Assembly (NCBI GenBank): GCA_009702965.1
Contig: WLHB01000007.1
Span: 1-46,697, forward strand
Length of the DNA stretch: 46,697 bases
Reading direction: 5' to 3'
From: Actinomycetota bacterium
Lineage (GTDB): Bacteria > Actinomycetota > Actinomycetes > Nanopelagicales > Nanopelagicaceae
Notes under the pieces: model-generated
What the model saw: the letters and a program-made list of their open reading frames with translations, nothing else
The model's database searches: none
What the model was told of the DNA's origin: nothing
Made by a program: the position numbers and the translations under genes
Shown: piece by piece, positions 40,714 through 46,697 of the stretch
Layout of the letters: each line of letters starts with the position of its first letter
How positions within the stretch are numbered: the stretch's first letter is position 1

Positions 40714-41124
40714 ATGAGCACCCAGTCACCAATAAGCACCGAGTCACCAACAAGCACAGAGTCACCAACAAGCACAGAGTCACCAATAAGCACAGAGTCA
40801 CCAACAAGCACAGAGTCACCAACAAGCACAGAGTCACCAATAAGCACAGAGTCACCAACAAGCACAGAGTCACTCCTTAATTCATTAAGGGATGTAGCGC
40901 TCAACACCGAAATCTGGCTTGGTGATCAAGTACTTTCGATGAACACAGCTTTCCAAGAGAGCGCTTTTGTTAAAAATCTCAAGGAAGAGCGAGGAGATGT
41001 TCCGGGATGGGTGCTCGTCGTTCTTATGACAACCGGACTTGTAACCGCAATCTGGACAATTGCTGCGCCTCGACTATCTGCCATCCTCAAGAACTCACTT
41101 GATGCAATGAATGGTGTTCGCTGA
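40714..41124 (+). CDS. Candidate Tad pilin with a repeat-rich N-terminal prefix
   Basis: 136 aa. Residues 2-55 are nine 6-residue units (STESPT/STESPI). A linker NSLRDVALNTEIWLGDQVLS follows, then KEERGDVPGWVLVVLMTTGLVTAIW (88-113), which looks like a class III prepilin site (charged residues then Gly, here ERG|D) and hydrophobic stem. A short tail ends in NSLDAMNGVR. True Flp pilins are about 50-70 aa with a short leader, so a 94-residue leader is odd. If the peptidase cuts after Gly94 the repeats are discarded; if not, they are displayed. GAAGAG precedes ATG 40714. It lies between tadC and pseudopilins. Confidence 0.65.
   Translation: MSTQSPISTESPTSTESPTSTESPISTESPTSTESPTSTESPISTESPTSTESLLNSLRDVALNTEIWLGDQVLSMNTAFQESAFVKNLKEERGDVPGWVLVVLMTTGLVTAIWTIAAPRLSAILKNSLDAMNGVR
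40717..40878 (+). repeat. Nine tandem 18-bp units in the pilin candidate
   Basis: The consensus AGCACAGAGTCACCAAYA is repeated nine times with a 54-bp higher-order period (T, T, I variants of the sixth codon). Several units are identical, a sign of recent expansion. The 18-bp length keeps the frame, so copy number can vary without loss of the protein. Confidence 0.96.
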
Positions 41125-41481
41125 GTGAAGATCAGAGAAGCAGTTACTGATGAGCGAGGGAACGTGGAGAGCTCTCTCACCTTAATCCCTCTCATCTTCC
41201 TCTTTCTCTTGGCCATGCAACTCATTCTTGCAATCAGCATGCGCGATGCTGACGCGCTGGCGGCAGCGGATCAGGCTTCAATTCGTGCAATCTCTGGAAA
41301 TTTTGCCGCAGCCGATCGAGAGCTCACCCTTGATTCACCTGATCGATTTTCAAATATTTCGCTTCTCATCGCTACTCACACTCGCAAGATTCCCCACCTA
41401 CTGCCTGGCCTCACTCAACTTTTGGGACGCGAACTTCAAACTGATGGGAAAGGTGTGGCAATCATTGAAAATACACGATAA
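41125..41481 (+). CDS. TadE-like pseudopilin 1
   Basis: 118 aa. GTG 41125 directly follows the pilin stop. The N-terminus MKIREAVTDERGNVESSLTLIPLIFLFLLAMQLILAI is a class III prepilin leader (DERG|NVESS, with Glu at about +3) and hydrophobic stem. The remainder is a short soluble domain. It is probably a minor pilin that helps start or anchor the Tad filament. There is no similarity I can name beyond the stem. Confidence 0.7.
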   Translation: MKIREAVTDERGNVESSLTLIPLIFLFLLAMQLILAISMRDADALAAADQASIRAISGNFAAADRELTLDSPDRFSNISLLIATHTRKIPHLLPGLTQLLGRELQTDGKGVAIIENTR

Positions 41482-41560
41482 AAGATTAGAAAAGGTGTCA
41501 GGAATTTTGTGTGATGTTAATGCTAGTGAGAAAGCACGTAATCCTCGCTTGAGGTCGTAT

Positions 41561-41965
41561 GTGAGGAGTATCAAGGGTGAGAGAGGAAGTGCATCTGTCG
41601 AATTTGTACTACTCGCGCTTCCACTGTTTATTCCAATCTTTATCTTTCTGAATCAATTTTCTAACCTGAGTTCTCAAGAGATGGCGTTACAAACCTTAGC
41701 CCGAGAGAGTGTCCGTGCATTTGTTGAAAGTGATAGCGATCAATCCGGTGGAGCCCTCGTCAATCAAGTGATAATTCAAGGGGGTGCCAAACTGGGATTA
41801 AAAGCAGATGAGATCTCTGAGATTGAAACTGAGATCAATTGCAGTACGACACCCTGTCATCTTTCCAATAGCAGGGTTCGCATCACATTAACTCTGGAAT
41901 CAGGAAACGGTGGAAGAGTTGTCCAAGCATCAGCTCAACAGTATTTCTCACCTTGGAGTAATTGA
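41561..41965 (+). CDS. TadE-like pseudopilin 2
   Basis: 134 aa from GTG 41561: MRSIKGERGSASVEFVLLALPLFIPIFIFLNQF, a short leader with GERG|SASVEF (Glu at +5) and a membrane stem, the classical TadE start. GAGG lies 7 nt upstream. A longer form from GTG 41495 is possible. The body has two Cys (NCSTTPCHL) that could form a disulfide outside the cell. The stop overlaps the next ATG (TGATG). Confidence 0.75.
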   Translation: MRSIKGERGSASVEFVLLALPLFIPIFIFLNQFSNLSSQEMALQTLARESVRAFVESDSDQSGGALVNQVIIQGGAKLGLKADEISEIETEINCSTTPCHLSNSRVRITLTLESGNGGRVVQASAQQYFSPWSN

Positions 41966-42522
41966 TGCTAAAGAGGATTCAGCGGATATGTAATTCAATC
42001 AAAGATGACCGAGGTTCAATATCTGTTCTCACTATCGCTCTTTTCCTTCTCACAATCTGCCTCGTCATGATTACAACAAATATTGCAACTGTCACAATTG
42101 CGAAGCGGAATCTCACGCAAAGTGCCGAGTCAGTTGCCCAACGCGGAGCACATTTTTTGGATGAGGAGGCATATTACACAGGCAAGTTCAACGCAATAAC
42201 TAATGTTCAGAATCTCTTTGGTCATGGCCCTGAAGACCCAGGTGTTCCAATTGATTGCGATCAAGCAATGAAAGGAATCTCAGAAGCACTTGGTGATCTT
42301 GCACGCGATAGCAAGATTCTGATTCAAAAAGGCGTACACCACTTACAAGTTTCAGAGGTAGGTTGCGATGGAAGAGATATCAAGGTCTCGCTTACGGCGC
42401 ATGTTGATCTTCCTTTTCAGCTGCCATTTCTAAAGCTAGATAGCGTGAAATTGGAATCTTCAGCAACGACCTTTAACCAGCGCAATAACGGTTTCTACCT
42501 CTTCGGTTATCGCTTTTCCTGA
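41965..42522 (+). CDS. TadE/TadG-like pseudopilin 3
   Basis: 185 aa. MLKRIQRICNSIKDDRGSISVLTIALFLLTICLVMITTNIATVTIAKRNLTQSAESVAQRGA: a DDRG|SISVL processing site, a hydrophobic stem and the TadG-like 'RNLTQSAESVA' helix seen in Flp-family minor pilins. GGAG lies 8 nt before ATG 41965. It ends the Tad cluster. No CpaB, TadZ, secretin or prepilin peptidase is in the window; monoderms lack the secretin, and the peptidase must be elsewhere. Confidence 0.72.
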   Translation: MLKRIQRICNSIKDDRGSISVLTIALFLLTICLVMITTNIATVTIAKRNLTQSAESVAQRGAHFLDEEAYYTGKFNAITNVQNLFGHGPEDPGVPIDCDQAMKGISEALGDLARDSKILIQKGVHHLQVSEVGCDGRDIKVSLTAHVDLPFQLPFLKLDSVKLESSATTFNQRNNGFYLFGYRFS

Positions 42523-42537
42523 GTTATAAGAAACACC

Positions 42538-42571
42538 GAGGGAGAAGAAAGATTGAGGGAGAGGAAAGATT
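42538..42571. repeat. 17-bp tandem duplication after the Tad locus
   Basis: GAGGGAGAAGAAAGATT (42538-42554) and GAGGGAGAGGAAAGATT (42555-42571), 16/17 identical, in the 100-bp gap before prfB. Confidence 0.92.
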
Positions 42572-42610
42572 GAGTTAAACGGTAGAAATAGTGGGGTCAG
42601 TTTATTTGGG

Positions 42611-42616
42611 TATCCT
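42611..42616 (+). promoter_or_regulatory. -10 box of prfB (leaderless)
   Basis: TATCCT ends 6 nt before ATG 42623, the same hexamer as in the dinB promoter. No -35 was found at the usual distance. Confidence 0.45.
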
Positions 42617-42622
42617 TTCCTC

Positions 42623-43729
42623 ATGGCCCGCGAATATAACCTCGAGATTGCTGAGATTGACGCGACCCTAGTTTCAATTGAAAAGGTTCTGGATCTTCCA
42701 AAACTTGAAGCAGAAGCAGTTGAGCTCGAAGCCCAAGCAGGCGTCCCCAACCTTTGGGATGATCCAGAGAAGGCACAGGCAGTTACGAGCAAGTTATCTA
42801 GAGTGCAATCGACAATTACGCGACTGAAATCTCTGCGCCGTCGCGTTGAAGATTTACCCGTTCTCTTCGAGTTAGCTGCCGATGAACCAGATGGTTCTGG
42901 CCTGCGCGATGCTGAGATCGAATTAGATGCAACCGTTAAAGCGATTAGCGAACTCGAAGTAACGACACTCCTCAATGGCGAATATGACGATCGCGATGCG
43001 CTGATCACAATTCGCTCTGAGGCTGGAGGCGTAGAGGCTGCAGACTGGGCTGAGATGCTCATGCGCATGTACTTGCGATACTGCGAACGCCACGAACATA
43101 AAGTTGATGTTCTGGAAACATCGTATGCCGAAGAGGCTGGAATTAAGTCAACAACGTTTCGCGTGAGTTCACCTTATGCCTATGGAACACTTTCAGTTGA
43201 GCAAGGAACTCATCGCTTAGTTCGTATCTCTCCATTTGATTCACAATCACGTAGACACACTTCTTTCGCAGGAGTCGAAGTTGTTCCAGTTGTGGAACAG
43301 AGTGATCACATTGAGATTGATGAGAAAGAGATTCGTGTAGATGTGTATCGCTCATCAGGTCCAGGTGGACAGGGTGTAAATACGACGGACTCAGCAGTTC
43401 GTCTGACCCACATACCAACAGGGATTGTTGTCTCTTGTCAGAACGAACGTTCACAGATTCAAAATAAAGCAACAGCAATGGCTGTCTTGCAATCAAAGTT
43501 ACTTGAACGCCGTCGCCAAGAAGAGCAAGCGAAAATCAACGCTCTTAAAGGTGATAACTCAGGTTCATGGGGAAATCAGATGCGCTCTTATGTGCTTGCG
43601 CCTTATCAAATGGTGAAAGACCTTCGAAATAATCATGAAACCGGCAACACATCTGCAGTTCTCAATGGAGAGATTGACGATTTCATCGAAGCTGGCATTC
43701 GTTGGCGTCGTTCTCAAACAACGCAATAA
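42623..43729 (+). CDS. prfB: Peptide chain release factor 2
   Basis: A 368-aa RF2, which ends translation at UGA and UAA. GGQ loop [20 protein letters not shown], and the RF2 stop-recognition SPF motif in [20 protein letters not shown]. The reading frame is uninterrupted, so the programmed +1 frameshift of many bacterial prfB genes is absent. The start is supported by a -10 hexamer at leaderless distance. The stop is followed by a possible nested hairpin (AAATCTC 43728-43734 with GAGATTT 43772-43778). Confidence 0.96.
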   Translation: MAREYNLEIAEIDATLVSIEKVLDLPKLEAEAVELEAQAGVPNLWDDPEKAQAVTSKLSRVQSTITRLKSLRRRVEDLPVLFELAADEPDGSGLRDAEIELDATVKAISELEVTTLLNGEYDDRDALITIRSEAGGVEAADWAEMLMRMYLRYCERHEHKVDVLETSYAEEAGIKSTTFRVSSPYAYGTLSVEQGTHRLVRISPFDSQSRRHTSFAGVEVVPVVEQSDHIEIDEKEIRVDVYRSSGPGGQGVNTTDSAVRLTHIPTGIVVSCQNERSQIQNKATAMAVLQSKLLERRRQEEQAKINALKGDNSGSWGNQMRSYVLAPYQMVKDLRNNHETGNTSAVLNGEIDDFIEAGIRWRRSQTTQ

Positions 43730-44045
43730 ATCTCACTGATCTGCCTTCCTTTGTAGATCTGACTCCTTGCAGAGATTTCGCTACCTTCACTCATCTCGCC
43801 CACACTCACACTTGACGTATCTCACTAGTTTTACCCAGCAGAGTGGACCCAATTTCTATCTAAAGTCGGGTCTACCTGCGCTCAAATCCCGCATACTTCA
43901 CCCTTGTTCCATAAACTAGGCACAGTACGGAGACGATGGGGCCTCACAGCCCCGTGATCCAAAGGTCTTGAGTTCTGCATTGAGCTTGAGCACCAACGGT
44001 TCGGGCGCAAGCCCTTCCTATGGAAATGGCATAGAGGAGAAGCAG
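43730..44045 (+). other. 316-bp gap upstream of ftsE
   Basis: No convincing gene. It holds a weak hairpin after prfB, a G/C hairpin (GGGGC-N6-GCCCC, about 43938-43953), and a GGGC-GCAA-GCCC stem with a GNRA-type loop about 35 nt before ftsE. An in-frame TTG at 43968 would extend FtsE by 26 residues, but the ribosome binding site favours ATG 44046. These stems could form a short ftsE leader structure. Confidence 0.4.
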
Positions 44046-44735
44046 ATGATTCGCTTTGAGAATGTAACAAAGACCTATCCGGGTCAAGAGCGCCCTGCAC
44101 TCGATTCAGTCAACCTCGAAATTGTAAAAGGCGAGTTCGTCTTCCTTGTCGGTGCTTCTGGTTCTGGTAAGTCAACATTTCTCCGCCTCATTCTCCGTGA
44201 GGAGAAGCCATCTACCGGTGTCATTCATGTTGCAGGAAAAGATCTGGGCAAACTTTCTAACCACAAGATCCCAGAGCTGCGTCGCCAACTGGGCACGGTA
44301 TTCCAAGATTTTAGACTTCTCCCAAATAAGACGATCACGGAGAACATTGCATTTGCTCTCCATGTACTTGGGTACTCCAAGAAAGAGATTAACCGAGAAG
44401 TACCCGAAGTACTTGAGCTCATTGGCCTTGAAGATAAAGGCGATCGACTTCCAAACCAGCTCTCAGGTGGTGAACAACAGCGCGTAGCGATCGCACGTGC
44501 TTATGTGACAAAACCAGCGATTATTATCGCTGATGAGCCAACTGGAAACCTTGATCCTGCTCTCTCAGTTGGAATTATGAAGTTGCTCGATCGGATTAAC
44601 CGCGAAGGTACAACTGTCTTGATGGCTACACACGATTCCGGAATTGTTGATCAAATGCGTAAGCGCGTGATTGAGCTTGATGGCGGACACGTGATTCGTG
44701 ATCAGGTTCGCGGCGTTTATGGATATACCGGGTAA
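44046..44735 (+). CDS. ftsE: Cell-division ABC transporter ATPase FtsE
   Basis: A 229-aa ABC ATPase. [13 protein letters not shown] start, Walker [11 protein letters not shown]-loop [21 protein letters not shown], signature [14 protein letters not shown], Walker [13 protein letters not shown] and H-loop ATHDSGIV. With FtsX it forms the complex that activates peptidoglycan hydrolases at the septum. GAGGAG lies about 7 nt before the ATG. It is followed by ftsX after 22 bp. Confidence 0.96.
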   Translation: MIRFENVTKTYPGQERPALDSVNLEIVKGEFVFLVGASGSGKSTFLRLILREEKPSTGVIHVAGKDLGKLSNHKIPELRRQLGTVFQDFRLLPNKTITENIAFALHVLGYSKKEINREVPEVLELIGLEDKGDRLPNQLSGGEQQRVAIARAYVTKPAIIIADEPTGNLDPALSVGIMKLLDRINREGTTVLMATHDSGIVDQMRKRVIELDGGHVIRDQVRGVYGYTG

Positions 44736-44757
44736 CGGTTAAGGAAAGAGGAGAGAG

Positions 44758-45660
44758 ATGCGCGCAGGCTTTTTACTGAGTGAAGTTCGAATTGGGCTTC
44801 GCCGTAACCTTACGATGACATTCGCTGTTGTAGTGACAACAGCGATCTCACTTTCTCTACTCGGTATTGGTCTCCTCTCGAATGCTCAAGTCAGTGCCAT
44901 GAAAGATTATTGGTATGACAAGATTGAAGTATCAGTATTTCTCTGCGGCCCATTATCTGAATCGCCATCTTGTTCTGGTGGAGTAGTAACAGATGAGCAG
45001 CGCACAACAATTAAGGCAGATTTAGATTTACTGCCTGTAGTTCAGAGCGTTTATTACGAGAGCCAGGCAGAGGCTTTTTCACGTTTCCAAGAACGCTTTA
45101 AAGATTCAGCAATCGCTCAGAATGTGACTGCAAATCAGCTCCCTGAATCATTTCGCGTCAAACTAGAAGATCCAACGCAGTTTGCTGTCGTTGTCTCAGC
45201 CTTTTCTGGTCGCCCCGGTGTGGATGTAGTGCAAGACCAGCGCTCAATTCTTGAGAAGTTCTTCAAACTGCTAGAGGTGTTACGTAACGGCGCAATCGCA
45301 GTCGGATTAGCTTCGGTGTTTACTGCAGCGCTTCTGATTTCAAACACATTGCGTATCGCGGCCTTCAATCGACGTCGTGAAACTGGAGTGATGAAACTCG
45401 TAGGTGCTTCATCATTCTCGATTCAGTTACCGTTTCTTCTCGAGGGGATAATCTCGGCGATCATTGGCTGGGGACTTGCAACTGGCTTGCTCGCAGGACT
45501 CAAACAAGTAATTGATACCAATGTTGCTCCGCTGCTCACATTTACTCGATTCTTCGGGTGGAATGAAGTGTGGGTAGCATCCGCTTGGTTGTTGCTCACC
45601 GGACTTGTCGTTTCAACCCTTGCATCATTAATTACGCTTCGCCGTTACCTCAAGGTCTAA
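44758..45660 (+). CDS. ftsX: Cell-division protein FtsX
   Basis: A 300-aa permease-like protein with four membrane helices. Helix 1 is FAVVVTTAISLSLLGIGLL; an extracytoplasmic domain (about 45-170) containing two Cys follows (FLCGPLSESPSCSGG, probable disulfide). Helices 2-4 come after LLEVLRNGAIAVGLASVFTAALLISN. The conserved RRRETGVMKLVGASSFSIQLPFLLEG is present. It transmits FtsE ATP hydrolysis to cell-wall hydrolases outside. AGAGGAGAG precedes the ATG. Confidence 0.95.
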   Translation: MRAGFLLSEVRIGLRRNLTMTFAVVVTTAISLSLLGIGLLSNAQVSAMKDYWYDKIEVSVFLCGPLSESPSCSGGVVTDEQRTTIKADLDLLPVVQSVYYESQAEAFSRFQERFKDSAIAQNVTANQLPESFRVKLEDPTQFAVVVSAFSGRPGVDVVQDQRSILEKFFKLLEVLRNGAIAVGLASVFTAALLISNTLRIAAFNRRRETGVMKLVGASSFSIQLPFLLEGIISAIIGWGLATGLLAGLKQVIDTNVAPLLTFTRFFGWNEVWVASAWLLLTGLVVSTLASLITLRRYLKV

Positions 45661-45700
45661 GGCGCTAGGACAGGCTCCGAGGTTTTAGATCTAAGGTTGA

Positions 45701-45756
45701 GGTCTTAGAGTTAAGGTCTTGAAGTTAAGGTCTTGGGAACTAGGTCGAAAGGTATA
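45701..45756. repeat. Four degenerate 14-bp units between ftsX and smpB
   Basis: GGTCTTAGAGTTAA, GGTCTTGAAGTTAA, GGTCTTGGGAACTA and GGTCGAAAGGTATA in succession. The first two match at 12/14; divergence increases downstream. Similar but weaker units precede it, from about 45680. Confidence 0.85.
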
Positions 45757-45770
45757 GGTGTCGTAGCGCA

Positions 45771-46250
45771 ATGGTTAAAGAAGTTGGCAGAAAACTGATA
45801 GCGCAAAATAAAAAAGCGCGCCATGATTATTCGATCGAAGATGTGTATGAATGTGGAATTGTCCTCACCGGCACCGAAGTAAAGTCATTGCGCGCAGGTC
45901 GGGCTTCACTTATTGATGGATATGCACATGTGAGTAATGGAGAGCTGTGGCTCAGTGGTGTGCATATTCCGGAGTACACAGAAGGAACATGGAATAACCA
46001 CACACCACGCCGCGAACGTAAGTTACTCGTTCATCTCCAGGAGCTACGTAGATTGCATGCGCTCACAAAAGAGGGCGGAATAACTCTGATTCCACTTCAG
46101 TTGTACTTTAAGGATGGAAAAGCAAAGATTGAAGTTGCAGTCGCTCGCGGAAAGAAAGCTCATGATAAGCGCGCGGCATTGAAAGAACGCCAAGATTCAC
46201 GCGAAGTGGAACGCGAAGTTTCACGCCGCAAGACCGGCAAAGACTTCTAA
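45771..46250 (+). CDS. smpB: SsrA-binding protein SmpB
   Basis: A 159-aa SmpB. It has [47 protein letters not shown], then [24 protein letters not shown], and a basic C-terminal tail ([23 protein letters not shown]) that enters the mRNA channel. It delivers tmRNA to stalled ribosomes, and the tmRNA gene begins 237 bp downstream. The start is ATG 45771 without a clear ribosome binding site, directly after the 14-bp repeat array. Confidence 0.96.
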   Translation: MVKEVGRKLIAQNKKARHDYSIEDVYECGIVLTGTEVKSLRAGRASLIDGYAHVSNGELWLSGVHIPEYTEGTWNNHTPRRERKLLVHLQELRRLHALTKEGGITLIPLQLYFKDGKAKIEVAVARGKKAHDKRAALKERQDSREVEREVSRRKTGKDF

Positions 46251-46487
46251 TTTCCTCCCACTAGGTAAATTTCTATGGCGATCATCCGTGGAGCCCACAA
46301 GTAACTCATTGCGGTAGAGATGCTCTTCCTCCACGCTTAATCCACGGTGCAGAAAGGGAATTTTCGTGTTGTCGGCGAGGTTCTATACACTTAGAACACA
46401 ACTACATAGTGGCATTGCATAACAGTCGACACTTCACGGATCACAAAGGTGAATCATTGAGATGGCGATAATGCTTTCCACACCCAT
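46251..46487 (+). other. 237-bp gap between smpB and ssrA
   Basis: No gene seen. It contains an inverted repeat GTTCTA-N6-TAGAAC (46380-46397), a possible operator that does not match the actinobacterial LexA box. A -10-like GATAAT (46467-46472) lies about 15 nt upstream of the tmRNA 5' end and may be the ssrA promoter; no good -35 was found. Confidence 0.35.
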
Positions 46488-46697
46488 GGGGGTGAACGGT
46501 CTCGACTTTGGTTGTTGAGATAGGGGAAGCGGGCCGAGGAAGCCAGGATGATCTCGTAAACCAATAACCTGTGCAAAAAATAATCGTCAGTACAACTGCC
46601 GATGATCTCACCCTTGCTGCCTAAGCAAGCTCTGTGATCCGTTAGCCCAGACTCGCCTTCGATCTGGGACCTAGCGCCGCTAGAGGGCTCTTCCAGA
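46488..46697 (+). ncRNA. ssrA: Transfer-messenger RNA (tmRNA), 3' truncated by window
   Basis: The 5' end GGGGGTGAACGGTCTCGACTT matches the actinobacterial tmRNA start (acceptor strand plus D-loop-like part). The tag-coding part ends CTTGCTGCCTAAGCAAG, the usual hairpin holding the stop. Aligned to the mycobacterial tmRNA (from memory), AAATAATC precedes the resume codon GTC at 46586-46588, giving a 12-codon tag VSTTADDLTLAA with stop at 46622-46624. A Val resume codon and LTLAA instead of YALAA are unusual. The pseudoknots and the tRNA-like 3' end continue beyond the window. Confidence 0.92.

Noticed and set aside
40717-40878. Possible CRISPR array
   Set aside because: Units are contiguous 18-bp repeats with no unique spacers and are in frame with a protein.
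40643-40907. Minus-strand open frames with LCLLVT or VLVGDS repeats
   Set aside because: They are only the antisense of the 18-bp repeat array in the pilin candidate, whose sense frame has a ribosome binding site and a pilin stem.
42623-42720. Programmed +1 frameshift in prfB
   Set aside because: The reading frame is continuous from ATG and no CUUUGA site with an upstream SD is seen near codon 25.
43936-43971. 11-codon leader ORF upstream of ftsE
   Set aside because: No ribosome binding site, no overlap with ftsE, and only weak promoter evidence; too little support.
46380-46397. LexA/SOS box before ssrA
   Set aside because: GTTCTA-N6-TAGAAC does not fit the actinobacterial LexA consensus (TCGAAC-N4-GTTCGA).
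46575-46608. Alternative tmRNA tag starting at GCA 46573
   Set aside because: That frame meets TGA before the conserved LAA-stop hairpin, so the tag end would not match the family.

Overview
The window looks like a compact chromosome segment of a free-living, moderate-GC actinobacterium. By eye most genes are in the 40s % GC. The actinobacterial markers are a WhiB7-type regulator with AT-hook, an AdnA/AdnB helicase-nuclease pair, UvrD2, a multifunctional Kgd (E2-like plus E1 in one chain), a SigR/RsrA pair, a UPF0182 membrane protein, DUF2342 and DUF5679 proteins, nickel SOD with its protease, and an actinobacterial initiator tRNA and tmRNA. Small intergenic gaps, many ATGA/TGATG overlaps and many apparently leaderless starts fit streamlined freshwater Actinobacteria (acI / Nanopelagicales-like). 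That placement is an inference. There are no insertion sequences, phage genes or CRISPR arrays.

Layout. 1-0.5 kb: 3' end of typA. 0.6-12.1 kb: a DNA-repair and nucleotide-housekeeping block (adnA-adnB, an EEP nuclease/phosphatase, nudC, a short UvrD2, the whiB7 leader and gene, DUF2256-mutM). 12.1-22.0 kb: an actinobacterial block of poorly understood genes (DUF4864-like lipoprotein, ABC1 kinase-like protein, orphan ThiF/TOMM-like protein, DUF5679, YgjP-type metallopeptidase, DUF2342, a small membrane protein, a Lon-like S16 protease that has lost its PDZ domain, UPF0182). From memory this order resembles the M. tuberculosis Rv3193c-Rv3202c neighbourhood. 22.0-23.0 kb: initiator tRNA, SOUL protein and a small ORF. 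23.1-28.7 kb (minus): copper-type P-ATPase, HisN, RsgA, AroA. 28.7-31.7 kb: SRAP, sigR-rsrA, FlK-type thioesterase, sodN/sodX. 31.7-37.5 kb: kgd, an SDR with a short coupled leader ORF, DinB, a 4-TM protein. 37.5-42.5 kb: a Tad-type pilus locus headed by a degenerate GGDEF protein, with tadA, tadB, tadC, a repeat-prefixed pilin candidate and three pseudopilins. 42.6-46.7 kb: prfB, ftsE, ftsX, smpB and the 5' part of ssrA (tmRNA).

Themes. Oxidative and genotoxic stress genes are concentrated here: AdnAB, UvrD2, MutM, SRAP, DinB, SigR/RsrA and Ni-SOD. Ribosome rescue (smpB-ssrA) sits beside prfB and ftsEX. The most interesting signals are: (i) a complete-looking ribosome-mediated attenuator in front of whiB7 (promoter, leaderless 59-codon ORF, competing antiterminator and terminator hairpins); (ii) a long nested inverted repeat at 16415-16486 with no assigned function; (iii) a pilin-like protein with an in-frame 18-bp repeat prefix; (iv) a PDZ-less Lon-like protease that seems to use a non-canonical start; (v) very short divergent promoters with back-to-back -10 boxes serving leaderless genes; (vi) repeated 13-17 bp tandem duplications at gene ends; (vii) a tmRNA whose tag appears to resume on GTC.
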